From Terrabacter sp. MAHUQ-38 (GTDB lineage Bacteria > Actinomycetota > Actinomycetes > Actinomycetales > Dermatophilaceae), in the NCBI RefSeq assembly GCF_014518425.1, contig NZ_JACVCU010000002.1, forward strand, positions 620,001 to 684,000: DNA of 64,000 nucleotides, in the 5' to 3' direction. Positions 1 to 12,562 of the stretch are shown here, in pieces. The position numbers were made by a program, and so were the translations under genes. The stretch's first letter is position 1, and each line of letters starts with the position of its first letter. The notes under the pieces are model-generated. The model was not told the DNA's origin. It worked only from the letters and a program-made list of their open reading frames with translations, and ran no database searches.

Positions 1-780
1 CTACATCCCGAGGTAGGTGAGCAGCTCGCCCTCGCGAGCCGTGAAGTCGTCGTTGCCGAGGTGCTCGACGACCTGGCCCTGTGCGAGCAGGTAGTGCCGG
101 TCGGCCACCGTCGAGGCGAACTTCACGTTCTGCTCGACGAGGAGCACCCCGACCCCCTGCCCCTTGATCTCGCGGATGATCTCGCCGATGCGCTGGACGA
201 TGACGGGCGCGAGACCCTCGCTCGGTTCGTCGAGCAGCAGCAGGCGCGAGCCCATCCGCAGGACGCGGGCCATGGCGAGCATCTGCTGCTCACCGCCCGA
301 CAGCTTCGTGCCGGGGAAGTCGCGGCGTTCGTGGAGGACCGGGAAGAACTCGTAGACCCGCTCGATGGGCCACGCGTCGGGGTGCACCACCGGTGGCAGC
401 AGGAGGTTCTCGGCGACGGTGAGGCTCGCGTAGATTCCGCGGTCGTCGGGCACCCAGCCGATGCCGGCGCGGGCCCGGGCGTCGGCGGACCTCCTGCCGA
501 GGTCGGCGCCGTCGAGGCTGATCGTTCCCTGCATCTGCGGGTGCAGGCCCATGACGGAGCGCAGCAGCGTCGTCTTGCCTGCGCCGTTGCGGCCGACGAG
601 CGTGACGACCTCGCCCGGGGCGACGTCGATACTGACGTCCGACAGGACGCGCGCCTCGCCGTACCAGGCGGACAGGCCGGTCACCTCGAGCATCCGCGAA
701 CGGCGCTCTGCCGCAGGCGCGCTCGCCGTCGCGGTCCTCGCGCCGGCGCTGCTCGCGGTGCTGGTCGTGTCGTCAGTCAT
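1..780 (-). CDS. livF: Branched-chain amino acid ABC transporter ATP-binding protein LivF
   Basis: Cytoplasmic ATPase of a high-affinity branched-chain amino acid (or related amide/urea) importer; it pairs with LivG to drive uptake. The 259-residue product has a Walker A (GRNGAGKTT, residues 63-71), a canonical signature (LSGGEQQ, 160-166), Walker B (LLLLDEPSEGL, 180-190) and the LivF-type VEQN switch near 215. It carries about 29 extra N-terminal residues before the usual family start at Met30, but the ATG at 780 is kept because GGAG lies 7 nt upstream and the start overlaps the livG stop by 8 nt, suggesting translational coupling. The permease and binding-protein genes are not seen; they may lie beyond the left edge. 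The stop codon occupies bases 1-3, so the gene is complete. Family certain, substrate inferred. Confidence 0.93.
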   Translation of the reverse strand: MTDDTTSTASSAGARTATASAPAAERRSRMLEVTGLSAWYGEARVLSDVSIDVAPGEVVTLVGRNGAGKTTLLRSVMGLHPQMQGTISLDGADLGRRSADARARAGIGWVPDDRGIYASLTVAENLLLPPVVHPDAWPIERVYEFFPVLHERRDFPGTKLSGGEQQMLAMARVLRMGSRLLLLDEPSEGLAPVIVQRIGEIIREIKGQGVGVLLVEQNVKFASTVADRHYLLAQGQVVEHLGNDDFTAREGELLTYLGM

Positions 781-1528
781 GGGTGGCTCCCAGGTATGCC
801 GTGATGACCCGATCGTCGGCGCGCACCTGCTCGTAGGGCCCCTCCGCGAGCACCTGCCCCGACTGGAGCACCGTGACCCGGTCGGCGAGGGAGCCGACGA
901 CGTGCATGTTGTGGTCGACGAGGACGACCGTGCGTCCGACGGCGAGCTGCTTGACGAGCGCGATGGTGCGGTCGACGTCCTCGATGCCCATGCCCGCGGT
1001 GGGCTCGTCGAGGAGCAGCAGCTTGGGGTCGAGTGCCATGGCGATGGCCAGCTCGAGCGCGCGCTTCTGGCCGTACGCGAGCGATGATGCGGGCGCTCCG
1101 GCGCGGTCCGCGAGCCCGACCTGCTCGAGCAGGTCCATCGCGCGGTTCCGGAACACCGCCAGGCGCGTGACCGAGCGCCACCACTGCTTCCCCATGCCGG
1201 TCGGGCTCGCGAGTGCGAGCTCGAGGTGCTCGGCCAGGCTCATGGCCTCGAAGAGGCTGGTGATCTGGAAGGAGCGGGCGATGCCGAGCGGGGCGATCTG
1301 CTCGGGCGCGCGGCCGGTGATGTCCTGACCGTCGAAGAGGACGGTGCCCGAGGTCGGTGACAGGAAGCCGGTGAGGAGGTTGAAGAGCGTGGTCTTGCCG
1401 GCTCCGTTGGGCCCGACGAGGGCATGGACCGTGCCGCGGGCCACGGACAGGTCGACGTCCCAGACCGCCCGGAAACCGCGGAACTCCTTGGTCAGGGCTC
1501 TGGTCTCGAGCAACGGGGTACCCGTCAA
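773..1528 (-). CDS. livG: Branched-chain amino acid ABC transporter ATP-binding protein LivG
   Basis: Second ATPase of the LivFG pair, about 251 residues. Walker A GPNGAGKTT, a degenerate signature LAYGQKR typical of LivG, and Walker B LLLLDEPTAGM are all present. An in-frame GTG at 1535-1537 would add three residues, but it is fused to the Shine-Dalgarno sequence (GAGGAGGT); a TTG at 1526-1528 sits 7 nt after that SD and is the better start. It is first in the visible operon, with livF overlapping its end by 8 nt. A dyad (ggttcc-ggc-ggaacc) about 75 bp upstream could be an operator. Function by family; the transported substrate is an inference. Confidence 0.9.
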   Translation of the reverse strand: MTGTPLLETRALTKEFRGFRAVWDVDLSVARGTVHALVGPNGAGKTTLFNLLTGFLSPTSGTVLFDGQDITGRAPEQIAPLGIARSFQITSLFEAMSLAEHLELALASPTGMGKQWWRSVTRLAVFRNRAMDLLEQVGLADRAGAPASSLAYGQKRALELAIAMALDPKLLLLDEPTAGMGIEDVDRTIALVKQLAVGRTVVLVDHNMHVVGSLADRVTVLQSGQVLAEGPYEQVRADDRVITAYLGATHD

Positions 1529-1601
1529 GACCTGCACCTCCTCGTGCGTCGCGCTGAGTCAGCGGTTCGCCGACCTGGCGGCCGGCGATGGTTGCCTTGC
1601 T

Positions 1602-1616
1602 GGTTCCGGCGGAACC
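1602..1616. promoter_or_regulatory. Operator-like dyad upstream of livG
   Basis: Perfect inverted repeat ggttcc-ggc-ggaacc, about 75 bp upstream of the livG start. Position and symmetry suit a repressor or activator site; the binding protein is unknown. Confidence 0.35.
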
Positions 1617-1743
1617 GGAAACTTCGGGCAAGCCTAGGAGGGCGGCACGGCGAAAGGACGGTGGGGACCCACACACCTGTCGTGGTTCTGTGGGGTGGGC
1701 ACACATGAGGGCGTAGAAGCACCCGGCCGCGGAGGGAACGAGC

Positions 1744-1831
1744 ACGGAACGGGGTCAGGACGGAGACGGAACGGGGTCAGGACGGGGACGGAACGGGGTC
1801 GGAACGGGGACGGAACGGGGTCAGGACAGAG
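1744..1831. repeat. Four tandem 22-bp repeats
   Basis: Four head-to-tail 22-bp units (1744-1765, 1766-1787, 1788-1809, 1810-1831), each beginning acggaacggggtc and differing by at most a few bases. The period is close to two helical turns. The array lies just downstream of the ligA stop and upstream of livG. There are no spacers, so it is not CRISPR; it looks like a minisatellite/VNTR or a cooperative protein-binding array. Confidence 0.9.
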
Positions 1832-1849
1832 TCTTTGGGATCGGTCGGC

Positions 1850-4072
<2,223 letters not shown>

Positions 4073-4164
4073 TCAATGACGCTCGTCACGTCGCGGCGGG
4101 TCTGTTCACCGGCCGGACCAGCGGTGACAATGGGCGCGAGCCCGCCCGCTGCAAAGGAGCAGAG

Positions 4165-5676
<1,512 letters not shown>

Positions 5677-5733
5677 CCCCCTGCTGAGCACGTCGCGGAC
5701 GAGCAGGCGGCCAGCACCGCGAACCGCCGGCGT

Positions 5734-5774
5734 ATGCCGTCCGCGCACGTCCCGGGGACCTGCGCAGACGGCAT
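5734..5774 (+). terminator. Hairpin after acyl-CoA ligase gene, containing octamer GTATGCCG
   Basis: Inverted repeat with 14-nt arms (5734-5747 and 5761-5774; one mismatch) around a 13-nt loop, 57 bp after the ligase stop. There is no clear T-run. The left arm is entered by a GTATGCCG word at 5732-5739. Confidence 0.5.
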
Positions 5775-5951
5775 TCCCCGGGGTCGTCGGGCACCCCGTC
5801 GTACGCGGCGACACGCTGACGGTTTGGACTCGCCGTCCGTTTTGGAGTATCGACCCCCTTTCGGCGACACTTGTGCGGGGTCACTATCGACGCGCCGCAC
5901 CCCGACCCGCCCTGGGCCGCCCGGCGTCGCGTCTGCGAAGGGTATTCACGC

Positions 5952-7181
5952 GTGAAGTTGAGCATCCGTTCCGCCGCAGTCTCGGGGATGGCCGTCCTGG
6001 CCATGCTCGGCGCCACGGCCTGCAACGCCACGGCCACGGCCGACAACGGCGCGCAGACCGCCTCGTCCGCCGGACCCGGCGAGACCACGACGCAGGCTCC
6101 CACGCCGACGACCGATCCGGTCGTCTTCACGACCACGCCCGACGACGACGCCGACGACGTCGCGGTCGACACCCGCGTCAAGGCCTCCGCCGAGAAGGGC
6201 ACGCTCACCAAGGCCTCGCTCTCCTACAAGAGCAAGAGGGGCAACAGGATCAAGGTCGACGGCACGCTCAAGGGCGGCACGTGGACCGCGGGTGACCTGC
6301 TCGAGCCGGGGGTCAAGTACACCCTCGCCATGGAGGCGACCGACTCCGACGGCAAGACGGTCGAGTCGACGAAGACCTTCCGCACGGCCGACCTCACGCT
6401 CGACGACCAGGTCTACGTCGCGGTGTCGCCGCGCGACGGCGGCACGGTCGGCATCGGCATGCCCGTCGTCATCCGCTTCGACCTGCCCGTCGTCGACAAG
6501 GCGAGCTTCGAGAAGCACATGAAGGTCACCTCGACGCCCGCCCAGGCCGGCTCGTGGTACTGGCTGTCGTCACGCGAGGCGCACTGGCGCCCCAAGACGT
6601 ACTGGAAGGCCGGCACGAAGGTGCACGTCGAGGCCGATCTCAACGGCGTCCCGGCCGGAGGCGGCCGCTGGGGCGAGCAGTCCCGCACGTCGGACTTTAC
6701 GATCGGGCGCGCGCTCATCGCCAAGGTCAACCTCAAGACGCACCAGATGGACGTCTTCATCAACGGCACATGGACCAAGCGCATCCCGGTCACCGGCGGC
6801 CAGCCCGGGTTCATCACGCGCTCCGGCGTCAAGGTGATCATGGACAAGCAGACCAACATCACGATGCGTGCCGAGACGATCGGCCTCAAGAAGGGCGACG
6901 ACGGGTACTACGAGGACACCCCGGTCAAGTACGCCATGCGCGTGACGAACTCCGGCGAGTTCCTCCACACCGCCCCGTGGTCGGTCAAGGACCAGGGCTA
7001 CCGCAACGTGAGCCACGGGTGCACGGGCATGAGCGACGCCAACGGCAAGTGGCTCTACGAGCAGACGCGCATCGGTGACGTCGTCGAGACCACCGGCACG
7101 AACCGCCCGATGACGATGGGCAACGGCTACGCAGACTGGAACCTCGGCTGGGCGACGTGGAAGGCGGGCTCCGCGCTCTGA
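5952..7181 (+). CDS. L,D-transpeptidase (YkuD) lipoprotein with Ig-like domains
   Basis: Cell-envelope enzyme that forms 3-3 peptidoglycan cross-links. About 409 residues: an N-terminal signal with a lipobox-like stretch (MLGATAC, Cys24), a Ser/Thr-rich linker, two Ig-like segments (about 60-230) as in mycobacterial LdtMt2-type proteins, and a YkuD catalytic domain with NVSHGCTGM (catalytic Cys about 357). A short Trp-rich tail follows. GTG at 5952 is chosen because it begins a proper signal peptide and has GAAGGG upstream; an upstream ATG in the same frame has no signal character. Monocistronic, ending at a strong bidirectional terminator. Confidence 0.92.
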   Translation: MKLSIRSAAVSGMAVLAMLGATACNATATADNGAQTASSAGPGETTTQAPTPTTDPVVFTTTPDDDADDVAVDTRVKASAEKGTLTKASLSYKSKRGNRIKVDGTLKGGTWTAGDLLEPGVKYTLAMEATDSDGKTVESTKTFRTADLTLDDQVYVAVSPRDGGTVGIGMPVVIRFDLPVVDKASFEKHMKVTSTPAQAGSWYWLSSREAHWRPKTYWKAGTKVHVEADLNGVPAGGGRWGEQSRTSDFTIGRALIAKVNLKTHQMDVFINGTWTKRIPVTGGQPGFITRSGVKVIMDKQTNITMRAETIGLKKGDDGYYEDTPVKYAMRVTNSGEFLHTAPWSVKDQGYRNVSHGCTGMSDANGKWLYEQTRIGDVVETTGTNRPMTMGNGYADWNLGWATWKAGSAL

Positions 7182-7202
7182 CGCGGTCCGCACACGACGA
7201 GA

Positions 7203-7231
7203 GGCCGGTCACCCTCCACGGGTGACCGGCC
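7203..7231. terminator. Bidirectional intrinsic terminator
   Basis: Perfect 12-bp stem (ggccggtcaccc / gggtgaccggcc) with a 5-nt loop, followed by TTCTGC, between the convergent L,D-transpeptidase gene and the MetE-like gene. Confidence 0.85.
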
Positions 7232-7243
7232 TTCTGCGTCGGC

Positions 7244-8224
7244 TCAGTCTGCGCTGCGCTCGTCGAGCTCGCGGGCCGTGTCGACGGCGGTGCGGTGGAT
7301 CGTCCGGGCCAGCTCGGGGGATGCTCCCGCGAGTCCGCACGCCGGTGTGACGACGACGTCGGCGAGCGCGGCGAACGGCATCCCGATCCGGCGCCAGGCG
7401 TCGACGAGCCGGCCGGCGACGTCCTGCGGCCGCGTGAGGGAACCATCCGTCGGCACCGCTCCCGCATGCAGCCGTATGCCGTCCTCGACCGCCACGGCCA
7501 GGCCCTCCCACCCGCGCGGGCGCAGCACGGACGTGTCGACCGACAGGGCCGACGGTCCGGCCGCGCGCAGGAGCGGCAAGGGCGGGTCCGCGGCGCAGCA
7601 GTGAAGCACGGTCTCGCCGTCGTGGGCGGCGAGGACGGTCCTGAGCCCGGCCGCCGCCACCTGCGGGTCGAGGCTCGGCAGCCGGCCGAAGCCGGACGAG
7701 GTCGGCAGCCGCCCCGCCAGGACCGTCGGCAGCGACGGCTCGTCGACCTGCAGCACGATCTCGGCGCCGGGGACGAGCCGGCGCACCGAGGCGACGTGCA
7801 CGCGTATGCCTTCAGCGAGCGACTCGACGAGGTCACGGCGCGCGCCCGCGTCGACCACGACGCGCTCCCCGCGGGAGAGCCACACGTTCGCGCTGAGGGT
7901 CCAGGGGCCGACGACCTGCACCTTGACCCTTCCGGCGTACCCGTCGAAGGCCTCGGCGAGCTCGTCGAGGTCCTCCCGCATGAACGCACCGGTGCGGTTG
8001 GCGTCGAGGCCGGGTCGGTCGACGAGCCGCCAACCGATGGGCTGGAGGTCGACGGGCATCTCGACGAGCAGACCCGCCGTGCGCCCGATCATGTCGGCGC
8101 CCGGGCCTCGTGCCGGCAGCTCCGGCAGGTAGGGCAGGTGGCCGTCGAGCAGCTCGCGGACCTGGGCGAGCGCCTCGCGGATGGAGGTGCCGGGCCAGGA
8201 GCCGATGCCGGTCGCGAGAGTCAC
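7244..8224 (-). CDS. Cobalamin-independent methionine synthase (MetE)-like protein
   Basis: A 326-residue protein resembling only the C-terminal catalytic half of MetE. Possible zinc ligands are visible as LHCC (His208, Cys209/210) and TPACG (Cys296), and the barrel segment QVDEPSLP is conserved. True MetE is about 750 residues, so methyl donor and acceptor are uncertain; a similar stand-alone protein (Rv3015c) sits next to ligA in M. tuberculosis, which matches this neighbourhood. GTG start, leaderless: TAGGCT ends six bases upstream. Two GTATGCCG words inside force rare ATA codons. Confidence 0.8.
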   Translation of the reverse strand: MTLATGIGSWPGTSIREALAQVRELLDGHLPYLPELPARGPGADMIGRTAGLLVEMPVDLQPIGWRLVDRPGLDANRTGAFMREDLDELAEAFDGYAGRVKVQVVGPWTLSANVWLSRGERVVVDAGARRDLVESLAEGIRVHVASVRRLVPGAEIVLQVDEPSLPTVLAGRLPTSSGFGRLPSLDPQVAAAGLRTVLAAHDGETVLHCCAADPPLPLLRAAGPSALSVDTSVLRPRGWEGLAVAVEDGIRLHAGAVPTDGSLTRPQDVAGRLVDAWRRIGMPFAALADVVVTPACGLAGASPELARTIHRTAVDTARELDERSAD

Positions 8225-8230
8225 CGGCCC

Positions 8231-8236
8231 AGCCTA
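8231..8236 (-). promoter_or_regulatory. -10 element of leaderless MetE-like gene
   Basis: TAGGCT, 6 nt before the GTG at 8224 on the minus strand. Confidence 0.6.
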
Positions 8237-8369
8237 GGCGGGTGCCGGACGGCCGGAGGCCCCGAGTCGCCACGGGACGCACCGTAGGCAGAGGTACGGC
8301 GAGCGGAGGCTCGTCAGCGCGCCGGCCCCCGATCGCACCGCACCAGCCCGTTGGAGACCCCGGCTGGTG

Positions 8370-9023
8370 TCACGGCTGGGAGTGAGAAAGCAGCCCGCCG
8401 ACGGTGACGCGCTCACCCACTTGGAAGTACAGCGGCAGGTCGGGCCCCACGGCCGCGACGATCCGCGCCCGCACCACGGCCACATCGGCTCCGCTCTGGG
8501 CACGGATCTCGTCCGCGGTGCTGTCGAGGGGCGTGATCCGCACCTGCAGCCCACCGGTGCGAGGGTCCGGGCCGTACCCTCCGATCATCGGGGAGTCCTC
8601 GGGAAGCCGCCGGATGGTGTCCATGGCGGCGAGCTGGTCGGCCAGCGAGTGTGGCACCTCCGTGATGCGGACGAGAGCCGGATGCGCTCGTGCCAGCTCG
8701 ACCGCCTTCGCCCTCGTCGGGCCGTCGGCGGGTGACAGGTAGATCCCGACGCTCGACACGTCGCTGCAGAACGCCACCCCACTCGACTCGTCGGGATGCT
8801 CGTTGGCGACCTGCTGCAGTTCTTCTCCGAGCGGCGAGACCTGCGCGGAGATCGTGCCGCCCTGCCACCGCGGGTAGCCGTTCACGTCCACGTGCAGGCA
8901 CTCACCGGGCACGCTCGTCGAGTCTGCGCCGGGCGTCCGGTCAGGGCTGCCGCACGCCCCCGTCGCTACCACCGCGATCCCCGTCACCATCGCGACCAGC
9001 GCCGTCCTCGTCCCCTGTCCCAT
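8370..9023 (-). CDS. Putative lipoprotein of unknown function
   Basis: About 217 residues. The N-terminus MGQGTRTALVAMVTGIAVV ends in a lipobox-like ATGAC (Cys about 24), so the mature protein is probably lipid-anchored outside the membrane. The rest is soluble, with segments such as PHSLADQLAAMDTIRRLP and no recognised catalytic motif. Start ATG 9023 is selected for the signal peptide; the open frame runs further upstream but that part is Arg-rich and implausible. No strong SD. Convergent to nothing; divergent from the GNAT gene. Not recognised as a named family. Confidence 0.7.
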   Translation of the reverse strand: MGQGTRTALVAMVTGIAVVATGACGSPDRTPGADSTSVPGECLHVDVNGYPRWQGGTISAQVSPLGEELQQVANEHPDESSGVAFCSDVSSVGIYLSPADGPTRAKAVELARAHPALVRITEVPHSLADQLAAMDTIRRLPEDSPMIGGYGPDPRTGGLQVRITPLDSTADEIRAQSGADVAVVRARIVAAVGPDLPLYFQVGERVTVGGLLSHSQP

Positions 9024-9104
9024 CGCCACAGTCTGCCGAGGGATCACCCGGGCCCGGGCCGGAATCAGGTGCATCGACCGGTCACGACTCGGACACGCGG
9101 CGGC

Positions 9105-9110
9105 TAGCGT
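9105..9110 (+). promoter_or_regulatory. -10 element of leaderless GNAT gene
   Basis: TAGCGT, 7 nt before GTG 9118; this spacing chooses 9118 over the in-frame GTG at 9109. Confidence 0.65.
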
Positions 9111-9117
9111 GTCGCGG

Positions 9118-10005
9118 GTGACACGGAGAGACTTCGCCGGACCCGATGACCTGCGCGCGATGCAGGACCTCGCCTCGCGCCTGTGGTCACCCACGAGCAG
9201 GTTCCACCCGGGGCAGCTCGCGTGGAGCCGGTACTACCGCCCGGTCGGCCCGGCGGCCCTCGACGACGGCGAGGCCATCGCGATCTGGTCCGACGGCGAC
9301 GAGACCGTCGGCTTCGGGTGGGCCGAGGTCCCCGACTGGCTCGAGCTGCAGGTCGATCCTGCACGTCCCGACGTCGCCGCAGAGCTCGTGGACTGGTTCG
9401 AGGAGGTGAGCGACGCGGAGACCCAGTCAGCCCTCGTCATGGACGGCGACGTCACCGAACACGCCCTTGCTGCAGCCGGATTCGAGCCGGACCGGGAGGC
9501 GCCGTGGTTCACCCACCACACGATCGACGTCGCCGACCTGCCGGCGGTCCCCGACGTCGAGGGCTACCGCTTCCGCCCCGTCGAACGCCACGAGGCCCGT
9601 GAGCGCGCGGCTGTCCACGCCGCGTCGTGGTCGGCCTTCGGCCCGTCGAAGGTCGACGAGCAGGCCTACCGGCAGCTCATGGACGCGTGGCCCTACCGGC
9701 ACGACCTCGACTGGGTGGCGGTCGACGCCGAGGGCGCAATGGTGGCGTCCGTGCTCGTGTGGCTGGACGAGTCGCACGGGGCCGGTCTCGTCGAGCCCGT
9801 CGGCTGCGTGCCGGAGCACCGGGGGCATGGCCTTGCCGGTGCCGTGACCCTCGCGGCCCTGCGCCACCTGGCCACGCTCGGTGCGACCGTGGCGCAGGTG
9901 AGCCCTCGCGGCGACGACGGTTATCCGGCACCGCAGCGTCTCTACCGGTCGCTGGGGTTCCGGCCCCGGGCCCGCACCGTCACCTGGACCAGGTCCCTCA
10001 CCTGA
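9118..10005 (+). CDS. GNAT-family N-acetyltransferase (tandem domains)
   Basis: About 295 residues. The C-terminal half carries the acetyl-CoA binding motif VPEHRGHGLAGAV and a typical end YRSLGFRPRARTVTW; the N-terminal half looks like a second, diverged GNAT domain, an arrangement common in actinobacteria. The acceptor substrate is unknown. No SD precedes either candidate start, but TAGCGT lies exactly 7 nt before GTG 9118, so a leaderless mRNA is inferred. Convergent with mnmA. Confidence 0.85.
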   Translation: MTRRDFAGPDDLRAMQDLASRLWSPTSRFHPGQLAWSRYYRPVGPAALDDGEAIAIWSDGDETVGFGWAEVPDWLELQVDPARPDVAAELVDWFEEVSDAETQSALVMDGDVTEHALAAAGFEPDREAPWFTHHTIDVADLPAVPDVEGYRFRPVERHEARERAAVHAASWSAFGPSKVDEQAYRQLMDAWPYRHDLDWVAVDAEGAMVASVLVWLDESHGAGLVEPVGCVPEHRGHGLAGAVTLAALRHLATLGATVAQVSPRGDDGYPAPQRLYRSLGFRPRARTVTWTRSLT

Positions 10006-10087
10006 CCCCGCCCAGCGCGCGTCGAGGTGATCCTCGCGACGAGGCGCGACGGCATACCTCGACCGCCACGTGCCAGGCGCCGAGGGC

Positions 10088-11194
10088 TCAGGCGACGGAG
10101 GTGCGTTCGAGGCGGGCCGCCGCGATCGTGGCGGAGCCGACGACCCGCGTGCCGTCGTAGAGCACGACGGACTGCCCGGGGGCCACGCCACGGATGCGGC
10201 CCTCGAGCCGCACCTCGACCCGGTCGCCCTCGGCCCAGGCCGAGGCGGCGTACTCCTCGCCGTGCGCGCGCACCTGTGCGCCGACGCGCACGACACCCTC
10301 GGGCGGGGGCCCGCACCAGCGGGCGTGGTCGCCCGTGATGGCGTTGACGCCGAGGAGGTCGGCCGCGCCGACGACGACCTGGTTGCTCTCGGGCCGCACC
10401 TCGACGACGTAGCGCGGCTGCCCGTCGGCCCCGGGTCGCGAGAGGCCGAGCCCACGTCGCTGACCCACGGTGTACGCGAAGGCGCCCTCGTGGTGTCCGA
10501 CGACCTCGCCGCTCGTGTCGACGATCTCGCCGGGGGCCACGCCCAGCTCGCGGGTCAGCCAGCCACGGGTGTCACCGTCGGCGATGAAGCAGATGTCGTG
10601 GCTGTCGGGCTTCTTCGCGACGTAGAAGCCGCGCTCGGCGGCCTCCTCGCGGATGTGCGGCTTGGTCGTGTCGCCGAGCGGGAAGAAGGACCGCGCGAGC
10701 TGGTCGGCGTCGAGCACGCCCAGGACGTAGCTCTGGTCCTTGGCGGAGTCGACGGCGCGGTGCAGCTCGCGGCGCACTCCCCCTCGCCCGTCGGAGGTCT
10801 CGACGACCTGCGCGTAGTGCCCGGTCGCGACGGCGTCGAAGCCCAGGGCGAGAGCCTTGTCGAGCAGGGCCGCGAACTTGATCTTCTCGTTGCAGCGCAG
10901 GCACGGGTTGGGCGTGCGTCCGGCGGCGTACTCGGCGCGGAAGTCGTCGACGACGTCGCGCTTGAACCGGGCGGCCATGTCCCACACGTAGAACGGGATG
11001 CCCAGCACGTCGGCGACCCGGCGGGCGTCGCCGGCGTCCTCGATGGTGCAGCAACCGCGGGCCGACTCACGCAGCGTCGCTGCGCTCTGGCTCAGCGCGA
11101 GGTGGACGCCGACGACCTCGTGGCCCGCGTCGAGCATACGGGCCGCGGCGACCGCTGAGTCGACGCCGCCGCTCATCGCTGCGACGACCCTCAC
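10088..11194 (-). CDS. mnmA: tRNA-specific 2-thiouridylase MnmA
   Basis: Installs the 2-thio group on U34 of tRNA Glu/Gln/Lys using sulfur relayed from a cysteine desulfurase. The 368-residue protein has the PP-loop SGGVDS (8-13), the conserved NPCLRCN with catalytic Cys98, and the second catalytic Cys202 in SHDICFI. The GTG start overlaps the iscS stop by 4 nt (GTGA), so it is translationally coupled to its own sulfur donor, as in M. tuberculosis (Rv3024c-Rv3025c). Confidence 0.96.
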   Translation of the reverse strand: MRVVAAMSGGVDSAVAAARMLDAGHEVVGVHLALSQSAATLRESARGCCTIEDAGDARRVADVLGIPFYVWDMAARFKRDVVDDFRAEYAAGRTPNPCLRCNEKIKFAALLDKALALGFDAVATGHYAQVVETSDGRGGVRRELHRAVDSAKDQSYVLGVLDADQLARSFFPLGDTTKPHIREEAAERGFYVAKKPDSHDICFIADGDTRGWLTRELGVAPGEIVDTSGEVVGHHEGAFAYTVGQRRGLGLSRPGADGQPRYVVEVRPESNQVVVGAADLLGVNAITGDHARWCGPPPEGVVRVGAQVRAHGEEYAASAWAEGDRVEVRLEGRIRGVAPGQSVVLYDGTRVVGSATIAAARLERTSVA

Positions 11195-12381
11195 GACGCG
11201 GTCGCCTCCCGTGCGCGCCGCGCCCGCTCGATGGCCGCGGGCAGCGCCTCGATGAAGGTGTCGACGTCGGCCTGCGTCGACGTGTGTCCCAAGGTCAGTC
11301 GGAGCGCGCCGCGCGCGTCACCCTCGGGTACGCCCATGGCGAGCAGGACGTGGCTCGGCTGCGGCACGCCGGCCTGGCATGCCGACCCCGTCGAGCACGA
11401 GACCCCGGCCGCGTCGAGGAGGTAGAGCAAGGAGTCGCCGTCGCAACCCGGCACGAGCAGGTGGGCGTTGCCCGGGAGGCGACTCTCACCGTCACCGCGC
11501 CGCCACCTGCCGCTCGGACGGATGTCGGGCGAGATCGCCATGGCACGCTCGATGAGGTCGTCACGCAGCCCCACGAGGCGCGCAGACTCCTGCTCGACCG
11601 CCGCGGTCGCCTCGACGAGGGCCACGGCGAACCCGACGATCGCCGGGGTGTCGAGCGTGCCCGAGCGCACCTGGCGCTCCTGACCTCCGCCGTGGCTCAA
11701 CGGGACGAGCCTGGCGTCGCGGCGCACCACGAGTGCGCCGACGCCGATGGGTCCACCGAGCTTGTGAGCCGTGACGGACATGAGGTCCGCGCCGCTCGCG
11801 GCGAAGTCGACCGGCAGGTGGCCGGCCGCCTGCACGGCATCCGTGTGGAAGGGGACTCCGAACTCGTGCGCGACCTCGGCGATGGCCCGGACGTCCTGCA
11901 CGGCGCCGACCTCGTTGTTGGCCCACATGACCGAGACGAGGGCGACCGACGCCGGGTCGGCCTCGATGGCGGCACGCACGGTCGCCGGCTCGACGACCCC
12001 CTCGGGCGTGCACTCGAGCCACGTCACCTTGGCACCCTCGTGGGCGACGAGGAAGTCGACGCAGTCGAGGACGGCGTGGTGCTCGGTCACGCCGACGAGC
12101 AGGCGCACGCGCGCGGGGTCACGGTCGCGGCGGGCCCAGTAGGTCCCCTTGATCGCGAGGTTGTCGGACTCGGTGCCGCCAGAGGTGAAGACGACCTCCG
12201 AGGGTCGGGCGCCGAGGCAGCGGGCGATCTTCTCGCGGGACTCCTCGACCGCCCGACGGGCCGCGCGGCCGGTGCGGTGCAGCGACGACGCGTTGCCGAC
12301 GACCGCGAGCTGCTCCGTCATCGCCGCGAGCGCGGCAGGGAGCATCGGCGTCGTCGCCGCATGGTCGAGATACGCAGTCAC
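11191..12381 (-). CDS. iscS: Cysteine desulfurase (IscS/NifS family)
   Basis: PLP enzyme releasing sulfur from cysteine as an enzyme persulfide for tRNA thiolation and probably Fe-S clusters. 396 residues; PLP-binding Lys207 in SVTAHKLGG, the group-I motif with active-site Cys335 in STGSACQAG, and conserved TEHHAVL. First gene of the iscS-mnmA operon. GTG start is leaderless: TAGAAT ends six bases upstream. Confidence 0.95.
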   Translation of the reverse strand: MTAYLDHAATTPMLPAALAAMTEQLAVVGNASSLHRTGRAARRAVEESREKIARCLGARPSEVVFTSGGTESDNLAIKGTYWARRDRDPARVRLLVGVTEHHAVLDCVDFLVAHEGAKVTWLECTPEGVVEPATVRAAIEADPASVALVSVMWANNEVGAVQDVRAIAEVAHEFGVPFHTDAVQAAGHLPVDFAASGADLMSVTAHKLGGPIGVGALVVRRDARLVPLSHGGGQERQVRSGTLDTPAIVGFAVALVEATAAVEQESARLVGLRDDLIERAMAISPDIRPSGRWRRGDGESRLPGNAHLLVPGCDGDSLLYLLDAAGVSCSTGSACQAGVPQPSHVLLAMGVPEGDARGALRLTLGHTSTQADVDTFIEALPAAIERARRAREATAS

Positions 12382-12387
12382 CCACCG

Positions 12388-12393
12388 ATTCTA
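12388..12393 (-). promoter_or_regulatory. -10 element of leaderless iscS
   Basis: TAGAAT on the minus strand, 6 nt before the GTG at 12381. Confidence 0.6.
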
Positions 12394-12562
12394 GGGCGCG
12401 TCGACAGGGGCGCCCGACCGTCCGCGCCTGCGGTCCCACGGGCCGGTCCCGCGTCCGGGGGCGGCCCGGCTACCCGTCCGTAACCTCCGGGTGCCGCGTG
12501 TCGTTGGCCTAGCACGTCGCCGCCCTCCACTGCAGTGGGGCGGCCCTGCAGAGAGGGAGCTC

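Larger units (their letters stand above)
1538..1849. other. Intergenic region between livG and ligA
   Basis: About 312 bp with no supportable gene. It holds the livG promoter region, a 15-bp dyad at 1602-1616 and four 22-bp tandem repeats at 1744-1831 just past the 3' end of ligA. The long open frames crossing it on both strands have repetitive, low-complexity translations and no start signal. Confidence 0.7.

Noticed and set aside
1744-1831. CRISPR array
   Set aside because: The 22-bp units abut with no spacers and no cas genes are near.
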